64,000 bases of DNA from contig OZ023214.1 of the NCBI GenBank assembly GCA_963995525.1, positions 46,917,109 through 46,981,108 of the forward strand, written 5' to 3'. This document shows, in pieces, positions 1 through 41,800 of the stretch; the stretch's first letter is position 1, and the number at the start of each line of letters is the position of its first letter. A program made the position numbers and the translations under genes. Below the pieces are notes generated by a model. It did no database searches. It was given only the letters and a program-made list of their open reading frames with translations, and was not told where the DNA came from. The stretch is from Escarpia spicata (taxonomy: Eukaryota; Annelida; Polychaeta; Sabellida; Siboglinidae).

Positions 1-626
<626 letters not shown>

Positions 627-1232
627 TGGCTGAATTTATACTCAATTTTGCCAACAACAGGAACATGTCCTGAACCACGAATGTCGCCAATCGGTCGACC
701 GATCAGCGATGTCGAGATGGCATCTATAGCATCTTGAGCAGCTGCAATGCAAGCACACATACATACAATGGTTCTTTGCAATAGGGAGGCACATGCTGCA
801 TTGACATTGGAAAGTGGTGAATATTCGGGGGATGGGGGGCTGAGACTTCGACGCCTATGCATTGGTTTTCTAAACTGAGATATCACGCCAAGATATTGTC
901 AGAATCGCCAATGTTGTAACACTGAATATATGACACAATAAATGTTGTGCTCAACTAATTTTAACATGCTAGTTTAATGTTGGTTAACTCTGATTCACGT
1001 AGCAATGCAGAACAATATTTGACCAACTTTCGTTGATAACACAGGACTGGCCTAAGATGTTCGTACGAGTATACCGGCCATTGTTTTAACACATACATTA
1101 ATAGCACATCTGATGATACATACCGAAAGTCAGTCCACGTTGTGACAATCGGATCTTCAAGCCAGGTTTGGTCAACGCTCTACTCAGACTTATCGTCCCC
1201 AAAAGCAGAAGCACGGTAATCGAATTCATCAT
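627..1232 (-). CDS. BPI/LBP-like protein, 5' two coding exons (partial, leaves window on left)
   Basis: Secreted lipid/LPS-binding protein of the BPI/LBP/PLTP family, N-terminal end only. Coding exons are 1124-1232 (109 nt) and 627-741 (115 nt). The start is two adjacent in-frame ATGs at 1232 and 1229. A hydrophobic signal peptide (SITVLLLLGTISLS) is followed by the family's N-terminal strand (PGLKIRLSQRGLTF), and exon 2 gives AAQDAIDAISTSLIG. The donor gtatgt, the acceptor ttgcag and the donor gtacgt are in the same phases as exons 1 and 2 of the complete paralogue at 5415-24087; exon 2 is one codon longer here. The rest should lie left of base 1. It is head-to-tail with the complete gene, about 4.2 kb downstream of it. 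The family call rests on motif and exon-phase agreement. Confidence 0.85.
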
Positions 1233-1297
1233 TTCATGTCGCCTCAGAATCTTACTGATCGGATGGACGAGCTAGCCCAAGCCACCCGTTCGAGCGA

Positions 1298-1305
1298 TTT
1301 ATAAA
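1298..1305 (-). promoter_or_regulatory. TATA box candidate of the left-edge BPI/LBP-like gene
   Basis: The palindromic TTTATAAA lies about 66 bp upstream of the first in-frame ATG (1232), which would place transcription start near 1270 and give a 5' UTR of about 40 nt. No transcript data support it. Confidence 0.45.
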
Positions 1306-1322
1306 GTAGATCACTGTCCCCG

Positions 1323-1354
1323 TGACTCAGTAACACGTCTGTCTAAATGACTCA
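1323..1354. promoter_or_regulatory. Two AP-1 consensus sites
   Basis: TGACTCA occurs exactly at 1323-1329 and 1348-1354, 18 and 43 bp beyond the TATA candidate of the BPI/LBP-like gene. An ETS-like CTTCCTGG follows at about 1359. AP-1 (Jun/Fos) sites of this form are known stress and immune response elements; function here is inferred from position only. Confidence 0.4.
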
Positions 1355-3074
1355 TGACTTCCTGGTTGACGGTAATATTGCAGGAAATACGACCCCGCAC
1401 GGCTGCTGTGAGAGATCCTGCTCGGCAGGTTATTCCTCTTATACTCATGTGTTCCTGGTTGTCCGGTGATGGGCATTTTGCTAATAATAATAATTATTAT
1501 TATTGTTATTATTAATGCAGGCCCGTAGCATGGATGCCTTTCGTTGGTGCGTTTTGACGGAAAAATGTTTGGTGAACTCGTGTCAAGTGTAAAGTTTCAG
1601 ACGGAGTCTCGGTCAGCTCCTATCTATCTGACTGCCATCGAAATACGGGTGGCGGTGGGGGGTGCTGTTGGGGATTGCTTGCGGTGCTGTTCCGCCCGTA
1701 GTACCCCAAAATACGGGCCTGCACTTCCGTGTAGATCATATAAGAGGCGGGATCTGGTTACGATCGTAACCTACATATTGTTCCGAACCTACACCCTTTG
1801 GGCATTTCAAATAAATCGATGTGCCCAAATGAACGTATTTGAAATATAATAATCTGGGTAAGAATTAGCTACATGATCTAAAACCGATCAGTACGAAACT
1901 AAGAGTGGGAAATGATCTCTACAGTACACAAGGGTTAACTAATGTCCATCGGAAGACAGCCACACGAGGGCTGCGTTCGACGACTATACTGTTCTCGCTC
2001 GTGTGATTGTCGGGTCGTCTCGCTCTGTTGCTCTCACCTGGCTGCATGATCTAACCGGGAAGAATGTGTCCGCGGTTACACTTTCGTTATTACCGTCAGA
2101 TTGCATTATGTCATGTTGGCGATACAGCTTGCATTTTCTTGTACGATTAAAGCAAACTAATAAGTGTTTTCACTTAATAAAATTGTTCGATATTGGAAAT
2201 ACATTACACAAAAATAAAAGTGTAGGAAAACGTTTACTGTTTTGAGCCCTTAGCGTTACTGTATATAATTATGTTTAATGTTATTATATAACATGTGCCA
2301 ATTTGAGATAATATAAAGTTGGTTCGAATGATTCGTGAAACCAGTTACTCCAATTTGACGATACATTTTGAGAATCGATTCCAGTTGTTACCCTGATTCA
2401 GTGTAATAAATCATCTTCGTTATAACATAAATACATCCTCAATCTCTATTCGATCTGACTCTCGATCACCTTTGTGAAGTCGCCAAGACAGGAGACGGGC
2501 ATAGTAACCGCGTTTAGAATGTTCACTTGGTATCACCAATGTTCATCAGATAGCATAATTCGTCTGGATTAATCAATAAATATATGCATAATGATTATTA
2601 ATGCTATGCGTTATGGATGTTTTCGAAAGTAAAATAAACTACAAAACAGCGTTATACCAAATAAAACATACTTAAAGGTAAAATACCATGACAAATCAAC
2701 TATTTTGAACGATTCCAAACCGCAACCAAAATGTTGGCATTTGGAAAGTTTGACACCTCATACCACTTTTTATTATTATTATTTTGTGCACTTTCGCTTG
2801 GCAGACGTGATGCGGTTCGCATCTGTTTCGCTTGTGCCAATCCACACGATATGCACCGTCACAGTTTGTTTTGTAGAAGTAGAGTTAATAGATATATAAG
2901 TAGAAAAAATATATAAATAAATAGATACACATATGGTTAAAATGTCCATATTATTTTTTTTTAAACGTAAAAATACTTATTAAAAAGTCAGTAATAATTG
3001 CACTAAAATGTAATAAATATGTGGATAAATAAATAATTTAAAATGTCAATTCCATAGATTCATATAATGCTTTC

Positions 3075-3660
3075 TTATTTTGACATATCTAACCCCCAAC
3101 TCTCGCCACTGTTCACGGGTCGAGTGCGCGCAGAGCGTCGACGTCGGCACGGCAACGTAGCGTACGACCTATGCGTCGCAGGTTCGCGCTCAACGCCGTC
3201 GGCAGTCGTTGTACGTTGTGATTCCTGTGTCCACGGCGAAATAGTTGTCGATTGCTCGCTGAGCTTGTGCATTGGGTGGCATACGGATCATTACGTGCCC
3301 GAATAGACTCCATCTTGCAGTTATGACAGCTTGGCTGGTGGGACGGCATCGGCAACGGTGGTACAGTGCCTCGTTAGAAATGCGATATAACCAACATATG
3401 CCGATGATCTGGCGTAGATGACGACGGTGGTACGCATCCAGACAATCTAGTTCTGATTTCGTAAGTCCCCATGTACCCATGCTGTACATAAACACGGGCA
3501 ACGATTTGTGATCGCCTAAACCACAGTGTCCAAGCTTGCGTGTCATACGCCACTCTTCTTGTATGCGGCCAGCGTGTCATCTGATGCTTGTTCGTTCTGT
3601 GTTCGAAGCGTTGGTCGTTAGCGCCCATTCCGCCTCATACCACAACACCTAGTAAATGGT
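3075..3660 (-). pseudogene. Non-LTR retrotransposon 3' fragment (RT C-terminal region)
   Basis: Minus-strand frames around 3190-3546 read LTKSELDCLDAYHRRHLRQI followed by ISNEALYHRCRCRPTSQAV and WSLFGHVM. This is the typical region downstream of the reverse-transcriptase domain in RTE-like LINEs. The upstream part is in another frame, so the copy is frameshifted and 5'-truncated. It is dead and has no link to the neighbouring genes. Confidence 0.7.
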
Positions 3661-3699
3661 GTGTAATAGTCTTTTTTCGGTTGTTGCATATATAGCGTT

Positions 3700-4095
3700 T
3701 GTCAGCCCGACCGTAGCCTCGATTATCAAGGCGCCGTGAGGTGGCAGCATTGGCCCTTCATTACGGCCTGGAATGTTATGCTCCTGCCAATGTTACCGGT
3801 AGGGGGCTTTACCCCAGATTCGGATAGAGACGATGGTTCGCTCTCAAGCCAATTTGAAATAACAAATTAAATAAGGATACACTTTTATCAGATGATACTA
3901 TACTATAACAACTATTCAACATTAAACTTATATTGAAACATGTCACACACAAAGTAAACCGACATTAAACTTTTTTCGTAGTTTAGTGCATTTTAATCAC
4001 ATGCAAATGCAAGTAGGCATTCAAAACGCGACTCTGAGCCAGACTATCTTCCTGGCGAAGTCACGCAGCCAGGCGAGAGTCGGTTAAGCGAGACT
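3700..4095 (+). mobile_element. Dispersed element, single unit (second copy near 46.4-47.5 kb)
   Basis: The segment from about 3715 (GCCTCGATTATCAAGGCGCC) to 4092 (GTCGGTTAAGCGAGAC) matches 46505-46665 in the same orientation and the reverse complement of 46666-47480. The shared end, CTGGCGAAGTCACGC...GTCGGTTAAGCG, is the sequence that forms inverted repeats at the other locus. No coding capacity is seen, so it is probably a non-autonomous DNA element. Confidence 0.65.
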
Positions 4096-4224
4096 AGCCC
4101 AACCGTTGAACTTCACTTAAATTGCACGTCATTCGGTTGAATTAGTTTCTGTTTTGTATTTGTAATACGTTTAGACAGTTTGCTGTTTTCGTTTGAGCGT
4201 CATGTTCTAGCTGGAATTAATCAA

Positions 4225-4325
4225 ATGTATTTGGTTGATTGATTGGTTGTTTGATTGGTTGATTGATTGGTTAATTGATTGATTGATTGATTGACTGACT
4301 GACTGACTGACTGACTGGCTGACTA

Positions 4326-4375
<50 letters not shown>

Positions 4376-4380
4376 GTGCC
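4225..4380. repeat. Graded tetranucleotide repeat (TTGA to CTGA to CTGG)
   Basis: Units change in order along the tract: GATT units (4228-4290), then GACT (4291-4316), then GGCT (4317-4374), ending in CCGGCCGG. Confidence 0.85.
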
Positions 4381-5308
4381 GGCCGGCCGGACAACTCACT
4401 GATTGAGTGCATGCAATTAAGACAACGCCGACAACAAATATCAGTTTGTTCGAGACGAACTTCCAATGCACATCCGAAGCGCCTCGTAGTGAATCAATGG
4501 AAGACAGCAGAGATATGAACATGGTAACATTATTAATTTCGTTTTATTTTATTGCTTCAATTGCTAACTGCATTCTGGGACAGACATCCTGGCTACATTA
4601 ACATTTCAAAATAGTGTATTCTCCTAGGCAAATGAGAGGGGCGCCTGTTTAATCTAGGCTAAGACGTATTTGGATTCAACCACTCGTGTGCAATAAACGG
4701 TGGCGCCACATTACGATGCCCGAATAATCGAGGCATAGGCCGACGTGCTACCAACAGCAGCCATCATCGTAGCCTTAACAGAGTCTGTAAAGTGATCAGT
4801 TGTAAGCGAACTCACACGCAGAAGTGACTCCTTAATGTTACAGAGTCTGATCACGTTTTCCTTTAAAAATAGTATGTGTAATATAAATTGTATGAATTGT
4901 AAAAATTTAAAAGTCCATAATAGTATCTTAATTAACCATTATTTTTGTAGTAAATTTGATGATTTTCTGTTAATGAATATCGACCTACTTAGCCGTCCAG
5001 CATGCAATGTAAATAAGATATATCCTTTGCGAAACATCAACATTTTAAATAAATTGGCTGCCCAAGAATATTATAGAATTAACCGCAAAAGTACCTGCCA
5101 ACCCTCCATGGTTTTCCTCAGGACCGAACTTGTGAGACTCACACAAAATCTAGAATATTCTGGATTCTGAAAGACAAAAGTTGGCAGGTACATAACGTAT
5201 TTTAATACTACTTTCTGTATCAATTATATGAGATACTTAAATTTTGGTCCTCGGTTTATTGAGGGGCCCGGGTCCATATCTCACCCACAATTAAGTATGT
5301 CACTATTG

Positions 5309-5314
5309 TTTATT
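5309..5314 (-). terminator. Poly(A) signal candidate, complete BPI/LBP-like gene
   Basis: TTTATT on the plus strand is AATAAA on the minus strand, about 100 bp downstream of the stop codon at 5415-5417. Position and motif fit; there is no transcript evidence. Confidence 0.5.
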
Positions 5315-5414
5315 TGTCATCACGCGTCGGGGTACTTGGTCGTGCTAAGTGTGTGGATTTTCACCATGTGACTTGTGAATTATGCAGCAGTTGTAAGTTC
5401 TCGTGTGTGCGATA

Positions 5415-24087
<18,673 letters not shown>

Positions 24088-24489
24088 CGCGCTGCTTTGT
24101 AAATGTCCTAGCGACAAAGTGTCGGCTGCCTTCTTTCTCAATGCGCTGAACTTTCCTACTAACCCGATTACTCGATGGAGTCCGACGTTATTTGAGTGGC
24201 TCCACTCGAAGTATACAAATGAACTGCGAGTACTTCGTAGAGTACTATCTAAACCGGTCGTAGCTCGTATGAATGCAATCGATCTGCTTATTGTCTTTGA
24301 TTTGCGTGGTACCAAGGGGCTGTAGGATATACATGTATCAATTTTACTGTTCTGATAAAAAAGTAAACATTATGAATTTGAAACAATTTTCCAGAGGTCG
24401 TCGTAGTCTGATATTGGATTTATATATGTTTTCGCAAAATCCTGGTGATATGGCTGATGTATCATGTTATTATTATGTATTATTAATAT

Positions 24490-24504
24490 ATATGTGTGTG
24501 TGTT

Positions 24505-24561
<57 letters not shown>

Positions 24562-24590
24562 TCGTGCGTGTGCGTGTGTGCCAGGGACAT
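24490..24590. repeat. (TG)n microsatellite left of the gap
   Basis: TGTGTG tract with interspersed CG from about 24490 to 24581. Confidence 0.9.
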
Positions 24591-24707
24591 TGTTTACACC
24601 AATACATTAGCTGTCTGCAATGCATAATTTTTTTATTACACCCTTGCATCGCGTACACCCCCGAATATAGTATGGGACCCAGACAATACCCGGGGGTGTA
24701 GCGATGT

Positions 24708-24907
24708 NNNNNNNNNNNNNNNNNNNNNNNNNNNNNNNNNNNNNNNNNNNNNNNNNNNNNNNNNNNNNNNNNNNNNNNNNNNNNNNNNNNNNNNNNNNNN
24801 NNNNNNNNNNNNNNNNNNNNNNNNNNNNNNNNNNNNNNNNNNNNNNNNNNNNNNNNNNNNNNNNNNNNNNNNNNNNNNNNNNNNNNNNNNNNNNNNNNNN
24901 NNNNNNN
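24708..24907. other. Assembly gap, 200 N
   Basis: Exactly 200 undetermined bases. A (TG)n tract begins immediately after, and another ends about 130 bp before. Confidence 0.99.
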
Positions 24908-25030
24908 TGTGTGTGTGTGGGTGTGTATGTGTGTGTGTGTGTGTGTGTTGTGTGTGTGTGTGTGTGCGTGTGTGTGCGTGTGCATGCGCGAGCGTGCGCA
25001 TGGGTGTGATTTTGTGTGTGCACGCGCACG
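24908..25030. repeat. (TG)n microsatellite right of the gap
   Basis: TG repeats grading into TGCG/CACG units up to about 25034. Confidence 0.9.
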
Positions 25031-26470
25031 TGCGTCTTCGTACGTGACATCACTTTACTTTAATTTAAGTCCGTCATGCCTACTGGGACATAAGCAGAAA
25101 CGAGATATCTCCAGTCTTTGTGTACTGTGAACATTACCCCTAATCCAAGTTCCAGCTAACCCCTTCAATAACCAAAAGTTGTGTTTTATATTTAGTAGTA
25201 GTCGTTTCAAAATTGCTCCAATTAATGGGGTTATATGAAATAGAAAAAATATTTGTTGAAATCTTCCTCATAAAGTAGTGAAATAGCTATAACCTTCACA
25301 TGGAGAAGAGGTGCACACTGCGCTTCACAAATGTACACAAACGTTCCCTTAAAATGCATACATGTTGGTAATGTAGCTATGGAGCTATAGCCTCTAATAA
25401 CTATCACAGGCGCCACATAACGCCGGCTGGAAACTGTAATGTTTAGTGATCGATCGCCACGCGGCGTCGTGGTCACATGAACATTAAGCATTGAACATTT
25501 AAGTTTGACATTAACAATATTCTGTTTATATGTCATCACGTTATGTTATATTGTAACATTGTCCTATTTGTGTTTTGTATCCAGTACGTTAGATACAGAC
25601 TGTATCACTGAACAGATAATTTCCTTCGTTATAATTATGCATGTATTAATGTACCATAATTTAGACAGACATAGCATATAGGGCCTGGCCAATTGCGATA
25701 TCGGATTAAAGTCTGAGCTTGGCTTCTACCATGAGGCTTACGCCGCGTGTCGTTTCGTGACGTGTTCATTGAGCTCTTAATTACGCTACCTGCCCGCGTG
25801 GCTAAGTGTAATGTATTCGTGGCGTAAGGTGAATGTTGACCAGGCTTATCCTGGCTGCTTTCTTTGCTCTGCACCAGAGAACGCAGTAGTTCAAAGAAAC
25901 GTAACAGAAACGGTCTCTCGCCGACGGTGGATCAATTGCGTTAAGCAGAATCTGGCCTGGAAGGCGGTGATAAAGAATATTTGGAGGCTGAAAATAGAAT
26001 TAACACCCCAATATTGAGGGAAGGTCTATATAATTTCCTTCCGGCCTGTATGATGATTTATCATGATAAATGACAATTAGGCCTACAGACGTTGACCAAA
26101 ATGTAACCAATACCCTAACTACAGACGACGTGGCTAATTGGCATACGGTAAATACCAACACGTGAAGAACGACAATTTAATATCAAGAAATTAAAAATAA
26201 GGCAGAAAATTTGGTAGATTGGCAAGAAAAATATTGGAGTCGTGGACATAATAAAAATCCTAATACAAATAAATGCCATAATAATGACGGTAGGCGGTGT
26301 CCTTCGCTTTATCTAGTGGCGCCGTCTCTTGGGTAATAACAAAGCGCGCCGTGCCATCTACCGAATGATTCTGCAAAATCACATGACGCGGACGTTAGAC
26401 ATTATGCGGGTGACGTCACGAAGTTGACATTACTGTGAGATTCGATCAGCAGGATTAGCGACGAGCCAAA

Positions 26471-37258
<10,788 letters not shown>

Positions 37259-38880
37259 TTTCTCAATGAAATGTCACTACGCAGATGACCGTGTGACAGA
37301 GATGAGATTCTAGGGTGGGAAATGTGACAATCGTGGCATGGTGAATGTGTGTGTACTGTGCCGGTGATGTGCTGGCATATGTCTTCGAATACAGGCCATA
37401 CGGCCGGTTAATGCCTTTTTGTCTAAGACAGTGATTTTCCTCTAAAGAATATATTGCGAATGGAGCATATTGGTATCTGCTATTACTGTGCAGTTTGCCT
37501 TCCCTGTCACCTGTGGTGTATGTGTCCACAGAGATCACGCTCTGGTGTACCACTCAGCCTTGTTGTTTGCAGTTTGCCGACAGTTTTGACGAAGCATTTA
37601 GCCACACCACAAACCACAGTATATTGTGTTAGCTCGATAGGCGAGCTGTGGGTTGTAAATATATTGACAGTGTGGTGGTCTAAGGGCTTCTCTGATCAAC
37701 TGTAGATATAGAAGCTCACTGCCGGTTCATTTCTCATGTGACGTGTCAACGGTATTGCATTGGAACATTCAAATCTACTTTGTCCGACTTTGTTCCTGCT
37801 ATACATTACGTAGACAGAGCTTGTGTGTAACAAATGTGCTGGTGACACATTTGCATTTTTATGTACTAGTTTAAAACTTGAAACAAGCTTAATACATGCA
37901 CAAAAAACAGCAGTTCATTGACACATCTCAAATGACAATTTCTTACCCAGTAATAATGCTGAACCCTAGTATTTACTCACCACTTGTAGTTGTTTTATTT
38001 TAACAGTAAACGTACACAGCATGGGATGTTGTGATTTTGTCTTACGGTCGTGAATGTACATGCAGGGGAAGTTCTATCTTGTTTAATTCCGATGGCGTCG
38101 CGATATTCCAGTGCTTTTTCCTCAATGATACCACAGTAGCAGACCTGGCGCCATCTGGTGGTATGTCGGACTCTACAGTTAGTGCTGTTCTTGGTTACCA
38201 TAATTGAATGCACGTTCTGTGTCTGTTTGTTGGTTGTTTTGTTCGTTTCACATGTAACATTTTAGAGGAACTTTGAGCTGATTGCAGTAGTGAGAGCAGA
38301 CAATTTTGCAGTGGAACCGATTGCTGTGAAGTAGCTTAGCTAGAAAGCGCATTTTGGTTTTAAAACATTAAAACCAGTTCTTTATTAGGTGAATGACATA
38401 CATTTTGTGTATATTTCGATCTTCATATAACGGTGGCACTCGCAATATCGACGCACAGGAATAAAAGTATCGACATATTTACGTGGCAGCTTTTACGCGA
38501 CACCGGCTACAGACTGAACCTGTTGTAATCTTGAAATGTGGTGCGTCGTATTTAAGCATGAGCAGTTACTTGTAGCGCACCTAAATAAAACCGATTGCTT
38601 GCTAGCTCACCCTCTAGCAGGTAACTTATGTCTGCGGTATTGTGAATCATACCAGAACCTACGTAGATGTGCCTATGTTGTGTACAGTTTAAATGGTGTA
38701 TTGGTGTTGTATGTGATAAAGATGCATGTGTATTACAGGAAAGTTTGCCAGGATTTGTCTGCTAATTCTCCTTTGGCAGTTGATGTGAATTGTGTTGGCC
38801 TGTCTTGCGCAGTACTGATGGCAACGCAACTGTGATACAGAAAGTAGTCGAAATAAAGCTATTTATGTCAGCACAGTTGC
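37259..38880 (+). other. Probable Rab2 3' UTR
   Basis: No coding signal after the stop at 37256-37258. AATAAA candidates lie at 38460, 38584 and 38852; the last is followed by T/G-rich sequence. Which one is used cannot be told from sequence. Confidence 0.4.
38852..38857 (+). terminator. Poly(A) signal candidate, Rab2
   Basis: AATAAA followed within 30 bp by a GT-rich stretch (TTGCATTTGTGTGC). This would give a 3' UTR of about 1.6 kb. Confidence 0.35.
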
Positions 38881-41033
38881 ATTTGTGTGCAATGTTTTGG
38901 GATTTATTAATGGTCACGGGAGATGTCGGCGGTGTTGTATTTAACACCTCTATTGTAAATGCCTGATTTCTAGGTTCATATCATTAATCAGGTGTAGTAC
39001 ATCCCAACATTGAAGACTGTGATAACCATGTTAACGTCAGTTCTATCTCATTCATTACTGACGTAAGAGAGCCACCGATGATGACATATATCTCCCTCGG
39101 TGCCGGTGAAGAAAGATTGGCTTGGTACACGCTTTTGACACATTGTGGTGTCATAACAACAGAAGACAAATGGGGCTGCAACCTTTACCCATGTTTCCGC
39201 ACGTACTCAGAATAGTTTAGAAATGATTATCAAATGAAATACCACTTTTTTGATGAGATGTTCTGCTAGTTTTATCATTTTCAAACGCAACTATTGTTGT
39301 GGTAAAATTGATAAATTAATTATAATTTGTTGTACACAAAGCCACTCAAGGATATCGGTGAGGGATTTATTTGTTTGGTCTCCGGTGATTACGGTGATTA
39401 TAATTTGTTATATATATATGGATGTGCCCCCTTGAAAGAGAACAAGTGAAGATGATCATCTACAAAACTAATGAGCAGGGGTTGACACCTATGTAATTAC
39501 AACACTAATTTCCCTGTTCTATATATTTATTGTTTACCTCTGATTTTGCAGATAGCAACAACTCTGCTGCACACATGCTTACATTTTTATTGACATGGAA
39601 GGCACGCTAATTCAGCCTTGACATTTTTTTTGGGAAAACTAATGTATTCTATATGATTTGGTAGATGATTTTCTGTAGCCTATTTTCTACTATAGAATTT
39701 GTCATGACATTCTGTAGAAATGTATAGAAAATTGAAGTGGTCACAAACATTCTATAGATTCCTATATAATGTGATGCAAATGGAGAACGGCAGGTTTGGG
39801 GTGGTCTCACGTTCTATATCATATATATGTCAAAATACGTATCATCATATACTGTTACAGTTTAGAATTCGCTAAAGCCACGACGCACCCCCTCAAAACA
39901 TGATGTAGTACTGATAAAGCACTGATTCTACCAATAGGGCCTGTAAGTAGGTCGGTCGGAAGAAATCGCACAAACGCGTTTGCATTGGGACGCAATGTTA
40001 AATCACCTATGTTTAAAAAATTGTAAGTCCCTTGATTTATAAAGACTGATCATATATTTTATATCAAAAGAAACATAAATACGTCTTCTTTGTGATAAAA
40101 ATACCTGCTTTTGTGAAATCGTAATGCTTCATACAGATACTCGTGATGAAACAACGACACCCGCAGAAATATAATTTCGTTGCGGGCGCAGCCATATTTA
40201 ATTTCGTGGAAGGGTGGTGTTTTCATAAAATCATGTGTTCGCGTTATTACCCGCCATGTTATGTTTGGTGGTATGGTTGAAATCGCAAAATGATACTCTT
40301 TCTTTTGGCGTGTTTCTTGTAAAAAAAATAATTTAGAAAAATATGATATGGTGAACATTGACCATATTTAGAGAGGATCTAAGGTATGAACAACTTGCGG
40401 AAACTCTGGCAAACTACATGTACGCTATTTAGTAACGTATAAACGTAATATTAATGCAAATTTGGCGGAGATACACCTTTGCCCATTTTTGCCCCAAGCT
40501 CGAACGTAGAAGTACCCCATATCCGGCAACGAATTTCTTCTATTATCGCTCATATACCCGGCGTACATATTATTCAATTTATTGCAATCTTTTATTCTGA
40601 AGTTGTGTTTTAGCCATGCATTTGTTATTCGTGTTTACATATGCACAGACATGCTATCATATATTAAATTGCGGATGTTATATGAATATTTAAAGTTTAT
40701 TTTCATGTTGTAATCATACAAAAATGTATGACAATTAATAACAACAAATGAATGACAACCCGCTCCATAAATCAGACATCTGATGTACTTCTAATTACAC
40801 TGCATTGATCTTGCTGTAACTAACTGCATGTATAAACATTGGCTTGGTGGTGCTTTTTGGGGTTGTTTTTTTACTGTATCTTCCTAGAACTATTTGTATA
40901 TGAATATATAACATGATTTAACATTTCCTGGTGGTGGTACGGTGCAACATTTTGTTTCAGCGCTGATGGGTATGCATGCTTTTTCAACATTTTATTTTCG
41001 AATGCTGCAAGGACATTCTTTCTAAGCAATTAA
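38881..41033. other. Intergenic, nothing recognised
   Basis: AT-rich DNA. TTCTATAGA-like motifs cluster at about 39640-39770. The minus frame at 40059-40358 has no motif. Confidence 0.5.
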
Positions 41034-41476
41034 ATGCGGTGCTTTATGAATAAACAAGGTGCGTCTAACAGGTTGTTGAAATCCGTTCTAAACGACTTAG
41101 AAATGCTACAGTTTGGAAGTAAAGCACTTGGACTCATCAGGAAGCTGATCACCTGTCCCCCTCTGATGCATGATCGAAGACAAGAGTGTTCACATCTTGG
41201 ACATGAACACTCACGACCAGCAACTCGTGTCATTCTGCCAGGAGTCATGCAGAAACATCAATGAGTTAATGAGTGGGACGAGTACGCCTATCATTGAAGA
41301 CGCTACTTGCATCAAGAAGGACAAGGTGTTTGAAATGCTGACAACACTTTCTGATGTAGATGCAGATGTGGAAGTGATTCTTCATATCCTACTTCCAGCC
41401 ATCGCTGTTCTCTGGAAACGGATCTTTGTAGATACAACATTACATCAGATAATTTCAAAGTTGCATAGCAATATAT
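41034..41476 (+). pseudogene. Unidentified coding remnant, frameshifted
   Basis: Two overlapping plus-strand frames together read as one protein-like segment: LLKSVLNDLEMLQFGSKALG and LIRKLITCPPL in the first, then IEDKSVHILDMNTHDQQLVS, FCQESCRNINELMSGTSTP, ATCIKKDKVFEMLTTLSDVD and VEVILHILLPAIAVLWKRI in the second. Their composition (amphipathic, balanced, no repeat) looks like real protein. The switch between frames is near 41165, where a one- or two-base change must have occurred. I do not recognise the family. It ends inside the hairpin at 41437-41515. It may come from a transposable element or be a dead host gene. Confidence 0.45.
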
Positions 41477-41515
41477 ATATATTGCTATGCAACTTTGAAT
41501 TATCTGATGTAATGT
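41437..41515. repeat. Near-perfect hairpin with about 36-bp arms
   Basis: The arm from ACATTACATCAGATAATT at 41437 through GCATAGCAATA is mirrored from TATTGCTATGC to GATGTAATGT at 41515; one base is unpaired and the loop is only TA repeats. The left arm coincides with the last codons (DTTLHQIISKLHSN) of the coding remnant. Confidence 0.85.
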
Positions 41516-41800
41516 ATATATATATATATATATGTGTGTGTGTATATATATATAATGTTGTACGTGCATGCTGTGCAGCAGAATGCTTATTATTGTTGCT
41601 TGCAGTAGTTGGCTATCCTTCTCACTTTACTAAGTTCACACACACACACGCAAATATGTGGACACACACACAAACCTACATAATATTATGTTTACATAAT
41701 TATATGGTGCAAGGCCAAAGCAGAATGTTTACATCAATGCATGCAATATTTGGCTGTGCTTATACTCTCACACACACTTTACTAACTTTGCATACCTGAC
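41516..41800. repeat. (TA)n/(TG)n and CACA-type simple repeats
   Basis: TATATA and TGTGTG at 41516-41552, CACACA at 41638-41672 and 41768-41777. Confidence 0.7.

Larger units (their letters stand above)
1355..5414. other. Intergenic region between the two BPI/LBP-like genes
   Basis: AT-rich DNA with a TAATAA-type repeat at about 1482-1514, a reverse-transcriptase fragment (3075-3660), a dispersed element (3700-4095) and a graded tetranucleotide repeat (4225-4380). Small frames elsewhere (1544-1849, 2003-2245, 2705-2916, 4835-5170) have no recognisable motif or splice support. Confidence 0.6.
24088..26470. other. Intergenic region between BPI/LBP-like gene and Rab2
   Basis: The BPI gene promoter side (from 24088, minus) and the Rab2 promoter side (before 26471, plus) diverge from this 2.4-kb stretch. 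It holds TG tracts and an assembly gap. A 68-codon frame at 25811-26017 is GC-richer than its surroundings but unidentified. No TATA box was recognised for either gene. Confidence 0.6.

Noticed and set aside
24473..25053. Frames spanning the N gap
   Set aside because: They consist of N and TG repeat; no real coding evidence.
25811..26017. 68-codon frame (MYSWRKVNVDQAYPGCFLC...) with a faint resemblance to a THAP-type zinc finger
   Set aside because: Cys/His spacing does not complete the C2CH pattern, and no splice or neighbouring domain supports it.
41437..41515. Candidate microRNA precursor
   Set aside because: The stem is almost perfectly paired with a TA-only loop and derives from an inverted duplication of coding sequence; reported as a repeat instead.
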